A stretch of DNA of 64,000 nucleotides from Actinomycetota bacterium (GCA_025355855.1 JANXYU010000010.1:62001-126000); one strand, 5' to 3'; positions 22,256-32,094 are shown, counted from the stretch's first letter. Translations and numbers: made by a program. Notes: generated by a model not told the origin, from the sequence alone.

Positions 22256-25056
22256 TCACTTCCTTCGGTAGGCCATTTCTTTACCGTGGCCGCGCACCGT
22301 GGACATAGTGTCGGGTGCTCACTATCGGCCCCTACCTCTTCATTATAGTTCCAACAGCGCTCGCATTTCTCTCCGGATGCCTTACTGACGCGAATCGACA
22401 GACCGGGCTGAGTGGCAGCCGGGAACGCGTCGGAGGGGACCGCCGCGTCGCTCACGTCGATCTGGCTGACAATAAAAAGCATCGGAAGAAGCTTCTTGTT
22501 GTCTTCCAGCACGGCTAACGTCTCGCCAGAAGAATAAAGCTCTACTTTAGCTTCAAGCGCGTTGCCGATCAGTTTCTCGTTGCGAGCGGCCTCTAGAACC
22601 TTTAGCACGTCGTCGCGTACGCCGATGAGGCGGCGCCATTTATCCAGCATCGTATCCGGCTCCAACGACTCGCCGGTGATCGTCTGCCACATCCCCGTGA
22701 GGTGCACGCTGTCGACAACTCGCCACGATTCCGGCAGCGTCTGCCAAACCTCTTCCGCGGTGAACGACAGGATCGGCGCAATCGCCGTTACCAGGGTCAT
22801 TAAGATCTCGCGGAGCGCGGTCTGGGTGCTGCGGCGTTCGCGGCTGGCCGGCAAATATGTGTAAAGCCTATCCTTCATCACGTCAAGGTAGAAGGCGCTC
22901 ATATCGACGGAACAGTAATTGTACAACTCTCGATAAACGTCATGGAATTGATAAGCGTCATAGGCTGTGGTTACGACGGACATCAGACTTGCCGTTCGGC
23001 GAACGGCCCACTGGTCTATCTCATCCATATCCGCGTACGGAACAGCGTCTTGGACCGGATCAAAATCCGCTAAGTTTCCCAGTAAAAAGCGAATGGTATT
23101 GCGAATCCGCCGGTAAGACTCTCCCACCTGGCTGATGATCTCGTCTGATATGGCAACGGCCGGGCTGGAATAGTCGCCTGACGCGACCCACAAACGCAGA
23201 ATATCGGCCCCGTTGGTAGCCATTAGGTCTAGCGGATTGGTAACATTGCCGAGTGATTTTGACTCTTTTCGGCCTTGACCGTCAACGGTGAAGCCATGTG
23301 TCAAGACATTCTTAAAAGGCGCGGCGTCGCCCACTCCGACGGAAACGAGGAGCGATAGCTGAAACCAACCCCGGTGCTGATCGCTGCCTTCCAGATATAG
23401 ATCAGCCGGCCAGCGCTGATCGGCGCGGGTGCGCAGAACCGCTTCGTGACTGGTTCCGGATTCAAACCAGACGTCCAGTATATCCATGCCTTTGCGCAGC
23501 TCGGTGCCGCCGCAATGGCCGCACACGGCGTCGGCGGGCGCAATCTCACGCGCCGACTTGACATACCACATGTCGGCGCCTTCGCTGCGAAAAAGATCCT
23601 CGATGGCACTCAGACTGCCTTCCGTCACAACCGGTTCTCCGCAGGCCTCGCAGTAGAAGATGGGCAAAGGCACACCCCAGGTTCGTTGGCGAGAAATACA
23701 CCAGTCTGGACGGTCCTCAACCATAGCGGTTATTCGTCTCTCGCCGCTTGCGGGGATCCAGTTGACCGTCTTTATCGCCGCCAAGGCTTTTTGACGCACG
23801 CCGCCGGCTTCCATGCTGACAAACCACTGGCGGGTCGCCCGGAAAATGACTGGATTTTTGCAGCGCCAACAATGCGGATAGGAGTGCATGACTTGGCCCG
23901 AGGCAACCAACAAACCTCGCTTATCGAGGTCGGCTACAATCAAAGGATTTGCTTTAGTGATGTGTTGTCCGGCCCACTGGCCTGCTTCGTCAGTAAAGAC
24001 GCCGGCGTCATCGACAGGCATTATGATCGGGAGGCTGTTCTCTTGCCCGACCTGATAGTCCTCAACGCCATGCCCCGGAGCGATATGCACGCAGCCAGTA
24101 CCTGTATCCAACGTAACGTAGTCGGCCGTGACCACAACAGATTCTTTGTCCAAAATCGGGTGCTTTACCCGCAGTCCGGCCAGCTCCTTGCCGGAGAAAG
24201 TCGCGATCACTTTAGTGTCTTTCAGACCAGCGGCATCAGCTACGTCATTGACGAGGCTGGCGGCCACAATCAGGACATCGGCGGCGGTTTCGACGGCCGC
24301 GTATTCCTCGGTAGGGTGCACGGCGACGGCTACGTTGGCCGGTAGAGTCCAGGGAGTGGTAGTCCAAATGACTATGCTCGCAGGTTTCTTTACTCCGGCG
24401 AGCGCTGGGAATTCAGAGACAAGCGGAAAACAAACGTATATAGATGGTGACGGTTCGTCCGCGTATTCAATCTCGGCTTCCGCCAGCGCGGTCTTATCGT
24501 GGTAACACCAATAGACAGGCTTGAGACCTTCGTAGATAAGGCCTTTCTTATACATCTCGGCGAACACTCTGACGATCGTCGCTTCGTATTCGTGATTCAA
24601 GGTTAGGTAGGGGTCAGCGAAGTTACCTCTGATGCCCAAACGCTTAAACTCGTCGGCCTGGCGTTTTACGAATCGTAGAGCGTAGTCTCGGCACAGGGCT
24701 CGAAATTCCGCCGCCGGAACCTCTCGGCCGTCAAGCTGCTTTTCAACTTGGTGATCAATCGGTTGCCCGTGACAATCCCACCCGGGCACGTAGGGCGCCC
24801 AAAAACCGCGCATAGACTTGTAGCGGACGGTGATATCTTTTAGGACTTTGTTGAGCGTGTGACCCATGTGGATATCGCCGTTGGCATAGGGCGGCCCGTC
24901 GTGCAGAATAAAAGACGGACGTGATTCGTCGGCGATGCTGCGACCGTAATTATCAGTGGTTTCCCACATTTCTAAAATCGCCGGCTCCCGATTAGCCAGG
25001 TTGGCCTTCATCGGAAAAGATGTAGCCGGCAGATTAAGGGTCTTCTTATATTCCAT
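22252..25056 (-). CDS. ileS: Isoleucyl-tRNA synthetase
   Basis: 934 residues, normal for bacterial IleRS. The HIGH-type motif is HMGH after DGPPYANGDI. The second signature reads KESKS rather than the usual KMSKS. The editing domain (about 190-400) has WTTTPWTLPANVA. A C-terminal zinc site, CERC with CPRC, identifies the bacterial zinc-containing type. It sits in the order divIVA-ileS-dksA-lspA-lgt-rluD, which is common in Gram-positive genomes. Confidence 0.96.
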   Translation of the reverse strand: MEYKKTLNLPATSFPMKANLANREPAILEMWETTDNYGRSIADESRPSFILHDGPPYANGDIHMGHTLNKVLKDITVRYKSMRGFWAPYVPGWDCHGQPIDHQVEKQLDGREVPAAEFRALCRDYALRFVKRQADEFKRLGIRGNFADPYLTLNHEYEATIVRVFAEMYKKGLIYEGLKPVYWCYHDKTALAEAEIEYADEPSPSIYVCFPLVSEFPALAGVKKPASIVIWTTTPWTLPANVAVAVHPTEEYAAVETAADVLIVAASLVNDVADAAGLKDTKVIATFSGKELAGLRVKHPILDKESVVVTADYVTLDTGTGCVHIAPGHGVEDYQVGQENSLPIIMPVDDAGVFTDEAGQWAGQHITKANPLIVADLDKRGLLVASGQVMHSYPHCWRCKNPVIFRATRQWFVSMEAGGVRQKALAAIKTVNWIPASGERRITAMVEDRPDWCISRQRTWGVPLPIFYCEACGEPVVTEGSLSAIEDLFRSEGADMWYVKSAREIAPADAVCGHCGGTELRKGMDILDVWFESGTSHEAVLRTRADQRWPADLYLEGSDQHRGWFQLSLLVSVGVGDAAPFKNVLTHGFTVDGQGRKESKSLGNVTNPLDLMATNGADILRLWVASGDYSSPAVAISDEIISQVGESYRRIRNTIRFLLGNLADFDPVQDAVPYADMDEIDQWAVRRTASLMSVVTTAYDAYQFHDVYRELYNYCSVDMSAFYLDVMKDRLYTYLPASRERRSTQTALREILMTLVTAIAPILSFTAEEVWQTLPESWRVVDSVHLTGMWQTITGESLEPDTMLDKWRRLIGVRDDVLKVLEAARNEKLIGNALEAKVELYSSGETLAVLEDNKKLLPMLFIVSQIDVSDAAVPSDAFPAATQPGLSIRVSKASGEKCERCWNYNEEVGADSEHPTLCPRCAATVKKWPTEGSE

Positions 25057-25062
25057 TAGAGC

Positions 25063-26316
25063 CTATATGTCTTTCCAGAAGCTCTCGTCTTCGACAATCT
25101 CTATATCGTCTAAGTTGGTCTTGCCGGTCTTGGCTTCGGCCTTCGGCTCAGTTTTATCATTAACGTCGGTAACGGACGCGTCATTGCTAGGAGACTGAGT
25201 TTTTGGCGACGAGGCAACCCCATCGGCTACGACCTTAGTTTCTTTAACTTCAGGTTTTTTGTCCGCTGGTTTCGGAACCTCCGCCTTTGCCGGCGCCGGT
25301 TTCTCGGCTTCCTTGACCGCTTCAGCCACGGCTTCTTGCAGTTTCGCCCACTCGGGCGTGACAGCGCTGGCCTTTGCGTTTTCCGTATCGAACGGCGGTT
25401 TCTCGGCCTCTGCCTTGGCTTCCTTGTCAGCCTTGGCCTTCGCCGCTGTCGCCTTCTCTTCTGCCTCAGCGTCGGCGGCTTGCTGCGCTATCTCTGCCAT
25501 CAAGGCCGCTGCATTCGCTTTGGCATCCTCGGCCTTTTTGTCCAGCGTCGCCTTATCCTCGGCCGCTTTCTCGTCGGCTGACGCCTTGCTCGCTGGAGCG
25601 GCTTCTTTCTTAGCGGCCGGCTTGTCAGCCGCCGCCATCGCTCCCGTATCGTCCGAAGCGTCATTGCGAGGAGTCTGCTCTTTAGGCGACGAAGCAACCT
25701 CCGCCGGTATCTCAGTAATCGTGCCCGGAATACTGCTGGCCGCCGGCATTACTGATGGCTCGACCGGACGCGCGGCCGGCGCCGCGTCCGCTTCCATCTC
25801 ACGACGGCGTTCGTCAAGAACAGTCATGTCTTCCGGCAATATCCATTTCTGAATCTCTTTCTTGTCGCCCAAGGCGACCTCGTCTAAGAGCTTCAGATAG
25901 GACTGCAACGTAGATTTTAGTTTAAAACGGAATTCCTCTTCGATCTGCTTGACGACTGCTAGAGATTTTTGCAGTTCGCGATGTTGGTCGCGAGACGCTT
26001 GGACTAATTTATGCGCTTTGATCTCCGCTTCGCGCAGGATGTTCTCAGCTTCTTTGGTCGCGTTCTTGCGCACGTCGTCAGCCGTCTCTTGCGCGGCGAC
26101 TAGGGCCGCCTGCATCCGCTCACCGATCAACTCGTATTTCTTGTTTTCCTCCAGTAAACGGTCAACCTCTTCTTTGACGTCGATGTTTTCTTTGAATACT
26201 TCTTCGTATGACGCGGTTACCCGGTCGAGAAACTCGTCGACGTCTTGTTCTTTGTAACCCCGAAAACCGGAGCTAAACTCCTTTTCCTGGATATCGCGCG
26301 GCGTAAGCCTGGCCAT
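25063..26316 (-). CDS. divIVA: DivIVA-like cell-pole/division protein with long repeat-bearing linker
   Basis: 417 residues. The N-terminal DivIVA domain (about 1-60) has LTPRDIQEKEFSSGFRGYK and EVDEFL-like text, followed by a coiled coil to about residue 150. A long Ala/Lys/Glu-rich linker (about 180-400) ends in an acidic tail (IEIVEDESFW). Two segments of the linker, residues about 206-220 and 366-380, are translations of CATTGCGAGG-type dispersed repeats in frame. DivIVA recognises curved membrane and organises polar growth or division. AGGAGG precedes the ATG. Confidence 0.9.
   Translation of the reverse strand: MARLTPRDIQEKEFSSGFRGYKEQDVDEFLDRVTASYEEVFKENIDVKEEVDRLLEENKKYELIGERMQAALVAAQETADDVRKNATKEAENILREAEIKAHKLVQASRDQHRELQKSLAVVKQIEEEFRFKLKSTLQSYLKLLDEVALGDKKEIQKWILPEDMTVLDERRREMEADAAPAARPVEPSVMPAASSIPGTITEIPAEVASSPKEQTPRNDASDDTGAMAAADKPAAKKEAAPASKASADEKAAEDKATLDKKAEDAKANAAALMAEIAQQAADAEAEEKATAAKAKADKEAKAEAEKPPFDTENAKASAVTPEWAKLQEAVAEAVKEAEKPAPAKAEVPKPADKKPEVKETKVVADGVASSPKTQSPSNDASVTDVNDKTEPKAEAKTGKTNLDDIEIVEDESFWKDI
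25178..25221. repeat. CATTGCGAGG-type repeat inside divIVA, copy 2
   Basis: GCGTCATTGCTAGGAG at the left, GGCGACGAGGCAACCCC at the right. It encodes the VASSPKTQSPSNDAS segment of DivIVA on the minus strand. Confidence 0.7.
25658..25702. repeat. CATTGCGAGG-type repeat inside divIVA, copy 1
   Basis: GCGTCATTGCGAGGAG at the left, GGCGACGAAGCAACCTCC at the right. It encodes VASSPKEQTPRNDAS. It has the same orientation, frame and nearly the same length as the copy at 25178. Confidence 0.8.
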
Positions 26317-26360
26317 AGTGTTTCCTCCTTAAAAGACACAAACAAAAGTGTGAACGGGGC

Positions 26361-26648
26361 TTAGAAAATCATCAGAAGTAATCTGACGACGAAGTAGCGT
26401 AAAACCTCTAGAGTAATTATAGCTATCAAGGGTGAAAAATCAATGCCGGCACCGCCTACCGCCACCGCGGGTATCATGCGTCTGAACAGCGCCAAAAACG
26501 GCTCCGTGATGTCAATGACGAACAGGGCGACGGGTCGGAGTGGACCGGCGTTGCCGAGCTGCGGCACCCAGGAAAGCAGAATCCTGACGATTAGCAGCCA
26601 GTAATAAACGTAGAACGCAGCGTCTACGATCTGTACAAATAGTGTCAT
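26361..26648 (-). CDS. yggT: YggT family membrane protein
   Basis: 95 residues with two hydrophobic regions and the YggT motif RILLSWVPQL plus DITEPFLALFRRMIP. It lies between proC and divIVA and overlaps proC by 4 bases. YggT proteins cluster with sepF/divIVA in Gram-positive genomes and with division or osmotic genes elsewhere; the molecular role is unclear. Confidence 0.88.
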   Translation of the reverse strand: MTLFVQIVDAAFYVYYWLLIVRILLSWVPQLGNAGPLRPVALFVIDITEPFLALFRRMIPAVAVGGAGIDFSPLIAIITLEVLRYFVVRLLLMIF

Positions 26649-27484
26649 GCTAGGCCTTCGCCCGCTTTGACCTCTTGTTCAATGGCCCACGCGCGGTCGG
26701 CGGCGGCCTTAACGCCACGTTTGATAATGTCTTCTAGTCCGTCGGCGGAAAATGAGTCCAAAGCGGCCGCGGTCGTACCGTTCGGCGAACGCACAGCCTC
26801 GATTAACTCGCTCGGCGTTTTCTTCGCGTATTTAAGCATCCGGGAGGCGCCGAACATCGTCTCATGCGCTAACCGGTAGGCTGTTTCGTGGTCCAAACCC
26901 AACTCGACGCCCGCCTCCGTCAAAGCCTTGATAACCAGATAGAAATAAGCCGGGCCGCTCCCGTTTAAGGCTGTCGCCGCGTTCTGCAGAGATTCGTCGA
27001 TGACGACCGCTAAGCCAACTGCCGAGAAAATGGCCGTGACGGACGCAATGTCTTCGTCGGTCGCGTGCGTCCCTCGGCTGATCGCGGCCATGCCAGCACC
27101 TTTTTCTGCGGGAGAATTGGGCATCACGCGAACAACCCGAGCGCCAGGTTTCAGTTTGGCTTCGATGACGGTGGCCGGAATTCCGGCCGCGATAGAGATG
27201 ACTGGTTTAGCTGTGTCCACCGCGTCCGCAATATCGGTAGCGACGGCCGGGATAAGAGCGGGCTTAACGGCCAGTATGACTAAGTCGGCCGCGCGTGCGG
27301 CGGCCGCGTTAACCGCGGACGTCATAACATTGTATTGGGACGCTACCTGTTCGAGCCGTTGGGGATCAGGATCGGCGACTGTTAGATTATCTGGTTGCGC
27401 ACCTGACCGTATTAAACCGCGGACGAGAGCCTCCCCCATCCGGCCGGACCCGATAACGGCGATTCTCATATCTTGTATGGTCAT
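26645..27484 (-). CDS. proC: Pyrroline-5-carboxylate reductase
   Basis: 279 residues: Rossmann motif AVIGSGRMGEALVRG, AVKPALIPAV, RVMPNSPAEKGAGM and the C-terminal ALNGSGPAYFYLVI and SPNGTTAAAL motifs. Makes proline from pyrroline-5-carboxylate with NAD(P)H. An alternative start is the second Met (27469). It sits between sepF and yggT, a common arrangement. Confidence 0.93.
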   Translation of the reverse strand: MTIQDMRIAVIGSGRMGEALVRGLIRSGAQPDNLTVADPDPQRLEQVASQYNVMTSAVNAAAARAADLVILAVKPALIPAVATDIADAVDTAKPVISIAAGIPATVIEAKLKPGARVVRVMPNSPAEKGAGMAAISRGTHATDEDIASVTAIFSAVGLAVVIDESLQNAATALNGSGPAYFYLVIKALTEAGVELGLDHETAYRLAHETMFGASRMLKYAKKTPSELIEAVRSPNGTTAAALDSFSADGLEDIIKRGVKAAADRAWAIEQEVKAGEGLA

Positions 27485-27486
27485 GA

Positions 27487-27993
27487 TTAGAATTGGTTGA
27501 AGAGACCTTGCTCTTGCATTTTGAGCTTATCTTCCGCGGAGACTTCCATTTGAGCCGGCACTAACAGGAAGACTTTATCGGCGGCGCGTTGAATACTACC
27601 GCCCAATCCATACGTCAAGCCGCTGGCGAAATCTATCAGGCGTTTAGCTAAATCAGTATCGACATACTGCAGATTCATGAGGACCGGCACATTTTGGCGA
27701 TACTTTTCGCCTATTTGTTCGGCGTCCCCGAAGCCTTTCGGGTCGATTATATGCATCGCGTTCTTCAAGCCGCCGTTCGCGCCGCCTGCGGGTCGAACAG
27801 GACCCCCGGCGGGAGCGTTAACGGGCGCGACTATATTGCGCCTGACCTCTCGCGGATGAAGTTTGCGGACGTTGGGTTCGGTTTTGTACGGCGGCTGCGG
27901 CGGCGCTTCTTCCGCCGATTGTTCCTCGTAGTCATCGAACTCCTCGTCATCCACCAGACCGAGATACACCATGGACTTACGCCAAAAACTCAT
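27487..27993 (-). CDS. sepF: Cell-division protein SepF
   Basis: 168 residues from the ATG at 27993, chosen because GGAGG lies 11 bases upstream and translation begins MSFWRKSMVYLGL, the amphipathic membrane-binding start of SepF. A longer frame from 28011 would include that ribosome-binding site. The C-terminal domain (about 75-160) holds VLMNLQYVDTDLAKRLIDFA and GLTYGLGGSIQRA. It anchors and bundles FtsZ; FtsA is also encoded here, so both anchors are present. Confidence 0.93.
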   Translation of the reverse strand: MSFWRKSMVYLGLVDDEEFDDYEEQSAEEAPPQPPYKTEPNVRKLHPREVRRNIVAPVNAPAGGPVRPAGGANGGLKNAMHIIDPKGFGDAEQIGEKYRQNVPVLMNLQYVDTDLAKRLIDFASGLTYGLGGSIQRAADKVFLLVPAQMEVSAEDKLKMQEQGLFNQF

Positions 27994-28055
27994 CTTTCGT
28001 GTCGCCTCCATTTTCGTCTAAAAGAGTTACTCTAACCCCAAATAGTATAGCAGTA

Positions 28056-28778
28056 TCAACATGTAAGTGGCCTGGCTCCCATTATGGCCCGGCCGACCCG
28101 AACAATGGTCGCGCCCTCTTCCACGGCGACCTCGAAATCATCAGTCATTCCCATAGACAGCTCGTCACAATCCGGCAAAACGCCTGCTTTTAGTTTGTCT
28201 CGCCACTCGCGCAGGGCGGCGAATACCGGTCTGGCCGCGTTGGGATTGTCAACTAGCGGAGCCATGGTCATTAGGCCTTTTACGACAATATTCGGTAGTC
28301 GAGCCGCGGTCTCCGCCAGCGCCGTAAGGCGCGCCGGCTTAACGCCGGACTTGGCTTCTTCTCCGGCGATGTTGAGTTCCAGCAATACCGGTTGCACCCG
28401 ATCGGCCGCGCGCGCGCGCTTGTCAATGGCGAGCGCCAGCTCAGGGCTGTCAACGGAATGAATCAGATCAACCCAGTCGGTGACGAGTTTAACCTTGTTG
28501 GTTTGAAGGTGACCGATGAAGTGCCAGGCGACCTGGCGGCCATTAACGATGTTGCCTAAAGCGGCGTATTTGTCGGCCGCTTCACGGGCGCGATTCTCGC
28601 CTAACGCGGTGGCTCCGGCCGCAATGGCCGCCGCGACCTTGTCAATAGGAAAAGTCTTGGTTACCGTCACCAGCGTGATCTCCCCGGGAGCGCGGCCGGT
28701 CCGCGCGGCCGCCGCGTCAATGCGTTCATTAACGACGGAAAGCCTGCCTCTAATTATATCGATGTCGTGATTATTCAC
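28056..28778 (-). CDS. Pyridoxal-phosphate homeostasis protein (YggS/PLPBP)
   Basis: A 240-residue alanine-racemase-type barrel protein. [12 protein letters not shown] carries the PLP lysine (about residue 42), with [34 protein letters not shown] and [22 protein letters not shown]. The start is GTG. First gene of the row leading to sepF, proC, yggT and divIVA. Confidence 0.92.
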   Translation of the reverse strand: MNNHDIDIIRGRLSVVNERIDAAAARTGRAPGEITLVTVTKTFPIDKVAAAIAAGATALGENRAREAADKYAALGNIVNGRQVAWHFIGHLQTNKVKLVTDWVDLIHSVDSPELALAIDKRARAADRVQPVLLELNIAGEEAKSGVKPARLTALAETAARLPNIVVKGLMTMAPLVDNPNAARPVFAALREWRDKLKAGVLPDCDELSMGMTDDFEVAVEEGATIVRVGRAIMGARPLTC

Positions 28779-28805
28779 AGCGAGGGGCCCCTTGTCGCAT
28801 CATTC

Positions 28806-28868
28806 CGTCATTGCCTGCCTGCTGGCAGGCAGGCGAGGGGCTCAAGAGGTGAGCCCCGAAGCAAACTC
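28806..28868. repeat. CATTGC...CGAGG-type repeat with a nested hairpin, intergenic
   Basis: The CGTCATTG and CGAGGGGCTC...CCGAAGCAAACTC parts match the CATTGCGAGG family, but CCTGCCTGC-TG-GCAGGCAGG (9-base arms) is inserted between TTG and CGAG. A second hairpin, GGGGCTC...GAGCCCC, follows. It fills the spacer between phoU and the PLP-homeostasis gene. Confidence 0.7.
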
Positions 28869-28914
28869 ACCCGCGAGCCTCAGCGTCGCGAACCTGGAGA
28901 ATCAAAAACCGTGC

Positions 28915-29571
28915 CTACGCCAGTTCTTCCATCTCGCCGGTAATCATGAATATAACCTGCTCAGCGACATCAACGGCGTGATCAGCCATGCGTTCGATGT
29001 TCCGGCTGGCCAGAATGATTGAGGTCGACCAGTTAGCTTCGCACGCTTCATCCCCTAGACACACGCCCAGCTCGCGGATGAGACGTTTAAAGCTCTCATC
29101 GATAGCGGCGTCCATATCCGGCAGGGCATGGGCCAACTCCAGGTCTTTTTCCTTAAAAACCTTCAGGCTGGCGGCGACGACTTCTTTGGTCTTGACGCTC
29201 ATGACGCTGATGATCTCTTGGATCGATTCCGCCTCTTCGCCGGCCTTCAAACGTTTGGAGATCTTCGCGATATTAAAAGCGTAGTCGCCCATTCTTTCCA
29301 GGTGGATTACGATTTTGAGAATCGAGCTGATCAGCCTAAGGTCTTTGGCAACCGGTTGCTGGCGGGCCAGCATATGCAAACTGCGCTCCTCGATGTTCAT
29401 GTTCATCTCATCGATCACGTCGTCTTCGGCAATGACCTGCTCGGCCAGCTCTTTATCCGGACCCATCAGGGCATCCAAACTCTTGTCGACGGCGACCTCG
29501 ACCAGCTCGCCCATGCGGACGACTTCCTGGCGCAGATCCTCTAGTTCCTCTTGAAATGTCTTACGCGGCAA
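28915..29571 (-). CDS. phoU: Phosphate-specific transport regulator PhoU
   Basis: 218 residues with two PhoU helical repeats (about 5-100, 115-210). Each has the metal-binding E/D-x-x-x-D pattern: LIRELGVCLGDE, NIERMADHAVDVAEQ, and HLERMGDYAFNIAK. TTG start with GGAGG upstream. It modulates the Pst transporter and a PhoR-type kinase (none in the window). Last gene of the pst unit. Confidence 0.94.
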   Translation of the reverse strand: MPRKTFQEELEDLRQEVVRMGELVEVAVDKSLDALMGPDKELAEQVIAEDDVIDEMNMNIEERSLHMLARQQPVAKDLRLISSILKIVIHLERMGDYAFNIAKISKRLKAGEEAESIQEIISVMSVKTKEVVAASLKVFKEKDLELAHALPDMDAAIDESFKRLIRELGVCLGDEACEANWSTSIILASRNIERMADHAVDVAEQVIFMITGEMEELA

Positions 29572-29588
29572 AGGGTCCTCCTGATAGT

Positions 29589-30407
29589 CTAGCCAAAGCG
29601 GCCGGTGATGTAGTTTTCCGTCCGTTTGTCAGTGGGGTTGGTAAATACAATGTCTGTCATATCGTATTCTATCAATTTGGCCGGCAGATTAGTATCTTCG
29701 GCCAGAAAAAAGGCGGTGTAGTCGGAAACTCGCGCCGCCTGTTGCATATTGTGAGTCACGATAACGATCGTGAAATTGTCTTTCAGCTTGTCCATCAAAT
29801 CCTCGATCTTTTGGGTCGAAGTCGGATCGATGGCCGAACACGGCTCGTCCATCAGCAGCACCTCCGGATTAACAGCCAGCACTCGGGCGATGCACAACCG
29901 CTGCTGTTGACCTCCTGAAAGATCCGTGCCGGGCTGTCCCAGCTTATCTTTGACCTCTTTCCAGAGGTTGGCTTTGGTCAGACTGTCCTCAACTATGGTG
30001 TCCAGCTCGGCTTTGTTGCGTAAACCGTGAATCCGCGGTCCGTAAGCGATGTTTTCGTAAATCGACAGAGGGAAAGGGTTGGCCTGCTGAAAAATCATTC
30101 CGACTCGGCGGCGCAGATCGACAACGTCGACGTCCTCCGCGTAGATGTCTTTGCCGTCCAACAACACTGTGCCTTCCACCCGCGTGCCGTCTATTAGATC
30201 GTTCATCCTGTTGAGCGAACGCAAGAATGTCGATTTACCGCAACCGGACGGGCCGATGAACGCGGTTATCGCGTTGCGTTTTATGCCGACGGTCACGTCT
30301 TCCAAGGCCTTGAAATCACCATAGTAAAAGTCCAAATCGTGAACGTCGATCTTGTCTCCGCTCAACATGTTTGCTTGGATCGCGTCCGCGTGTACTGCCT
30401 CCGCCAA
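29589..30407 (-). CDS. pstB: Phosphate ABC transporter ATP-binding protein
   Basis: 272 residues: Walker [13 protein letters not shown]-loop [20 protein letters not shown], signature [16 protein letters not shown] and Walker B VLLMDEP. SALDP is replaced by SAIDPTST, as usual for PstB. TTG start with AGGAGGAAG. Powers PstA-PstC. Confidence 0.96.
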   Translation of the reverse strand: MAEAVHADAIQANMLSGDKIDVHDLDFYYGDFKALEDVTVGIKRNAITAFIGPSGCGKSTFLRSLNRMNDLIDGTRVEGTVLLDGKDIYAEDVDVVDLRRRVGMIFQQANPFPLSIYENIAYGPRIHGLRNKAELDTIVEDSLTKANLWKEVKDKLGQPGTDLSGGQQQRLCIARVLAVNPEVLLMDEPCSAIDPTSTQKIEDLMDKLKDNFTIVIVTHNMQQAARVSDYTAFFLAEDTNLPAKLIEYDMTDIVFTNPTDKRTENYITGRFG

Positions 30408-30416
30408 AACTTCCTC

Positions 30417-31238
30417 CTAACGTTGTGTCTTGTTGAATATCTTACGGGCGCTCAGGTTGAAAAGCAAAATGATGACCATCAACAACAGAGCCGTTCCATA
30501 CGCTGTTTTCATTGAGATGCCCTCTGTCGCCAGCAAATACAGATGCGTGGTCATGGCCCGGCCCGGCTCGTTCGGAAATATCGGCAGGTTTATAGCCATA
30601 CCTACGGTGAACATTAAGACCGCCGTTTCGCCAAAGACCCGTCCCACGGCCAATACGACGCCCGTCAGGATGCGCGGCATCGCGGCCGGCAGGATAACGC
30701 GGCGAATCGTCTGCCACTTGGTCGCGCCTAAACCCATGCTGCCCTGCCGCCAAGCGTTAGGAACCGCCTTCAGGGCGTCTTCCGTCGTCCGCATAAGGAT
30801 AGGCAGCGCCATTAACGTCAGCGTCAAGGCGCCTGACAACATCGACCAACCGAAACCAAGGATATAGACGAACAACGCCAAGCCGAACAGGCCGAGTACG
30901 ATTGACGGCACCCCGCTTAAGGTGTCAGCGCCAAAGCGGATTATTGTTACCAGACGACCCTGCTTGACGTACTCGGACAGATAGACGGCCGCGCCGACGG
31001 CGATCGGCGTGGTAAATATCACGGTCAAGATCGTTACATATAGGCTGGCGACGATGGTCGGGAAAATGCCGCCGGATTGTTCGATGCCGTGCGGCGATGT
31101 AAATATGAAGCTTAAGCTCATGGCCGGCAAACCTTTAACGACAACATAACCGATAATCATGGCGAGAATGGCAATCGTCAGAAAACCGTTTGCCCATAAT
31201 ATGCCCATCGCGATCTTGTCCATTATTCGGCTGCGCAT
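30417..31238 (-). CDS. pstA: Phosphate ABC transporter permease PstA
   Basis: 273 residues from the ATG at 31238, with GAGGAG 6 bases upstream; an earlier in-frame start at 31262 would overlap pstC. Six membrane segments and the EAA-type loop with TEDALKAVPNAWRQGSMGLG and TKWQTIRRVILPAAMPRIL. Ends of pstC and pstA are one base apart. Confidence 0.94.
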   Translation of the reverse strand: MRSRIMDKIAMGILWANGFLTIAILAMIIGYVVVKGLPAMSLSFIFTSPHGIEQSGGIFPTIVASLYVTILTVIFTTPIAVGAAVYLSEYVKQGRLVTIIRFGADTLSGVPSIVLGLFGLALFVYILGFGWSMLSGALTLTLMALPILMRTTEDALKAVPNAWRQGSMGLGATKWQTIRRVILPAAMPRILTGVVLAVGRVFGETAVLMFTVGMAINLPIFPNEPGRAMTTHLYLLATEGISMKTAYGTALLLMVIILLFNLSARKIFNKTQR

Positions 31239-31239
31239 A

Positions 31240-32094
31240 TCAGCTCCTCTTCCGCGAAACAAACCTGATCAACGCAACAAAAAAGAACGAGATCATGAAA
31301 AGCACTATACCCATGCCAAACAATGCAGTCTGATGATCGCCCGAGGCATATGACATGTTGAGGGCTATTATGCTGGTCAAAGCACCGACCGGGCCAACCA
31401 GGCTTTTCGGGATGATGGGCGCGTTGCCCAAAACCATCAAGACGGCCATTGTTTCGCCGATGGCGCGCCCCATGCCTAGAATGGTCGCGCCGATCAAGCC
31501 GTTTTTCGCGGCGGGCAGTACGACCCGCCAAATCGTTTGCCACCGGGTAGCGCCCATGCCGAAACTGGCTTCGCGAAAACTCTTCGGCACGGCTCGGATC
31601 GCGTCTTCTGATATCGTGGCGATAGTCGGAAGGATCATGATGGCCAGAATTATCCAACCGGTCAATAGACCGAGACCGGAACCGCCAAACAGCGTCCGGA
31701 CGACGGGCACGATGATGAGAATACCGAAGAACCCATAAACCACCGAGGGGATGCCGGCTAACAGCTCGACAGCCGGCCGTACTAACTTCTGGACGCGTTT
31801 TGGCGCTATTTCACTCAGAAAGATTGCGGTCATTATCGCCATCGGCGCCCCCAGCGCCAGGGCGCCGGCGGTCACCAAAAAGCTGCCGATGATAAACGTC
31901 AAGATGCCGAATTGGTTGTCACTCGGTGACCAGTCCAGACTGAACAAGAATTTAAGGACTCCGACTTTCTCGAAAATCGGAAAACCCTTGATGGTAACGA
32001 AAATGAAGACCAACAGGACTCCGACAATCGCCGTCAGGGCGCAGATTAAGAAAACCGACTCGAGTGCTCGTTCGCGCCATTTTAAGAAGTTCAT
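31240..32094 (-). CDS. pstC: Phosphate ABC transporter permease PstC
   Basis: 284 residues, six membrane segments, EAA-type loop SEDAIRAVPKSFREASFGMG and RWQTIWRVVLPAAKNGLI. It overlaps pstS by 4 bases (ATGA), so the pst genes are translationally coupled. Confidence 0.94.
   Translation of the reverse strand: MNFLKWRERALESVFLICALTAIVGVLLVFIFVTIKGFPIFEKVGVLKFLFSLDWSPSDNQFGILTFIIGSFLVTAGALALGAPMAIMTAIFLSEIAPKRVQKLVRPAVELLAGIPSVVYGFFGILIIVPVVRTLFGGSGLGLLTGWIILAIMILPTIATISEDAIRAVPKSFREASFGMGATRWQTIWRVVLPAAKNGLIGATILGMGRAIGETMAVLMVLGNAPIIPKSLVGPVGALTSIIALNMSYASGDHQTALFGMGIVLFMISFFFVALIRFVSRKRS

Noticed and set aside
23446-24345. Long plus-strand frame opposite ileS
   Set aside because: It is a shadow of the synthetase gene. 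The composition is His/Arg/Gly-rich with no recognisable domain.
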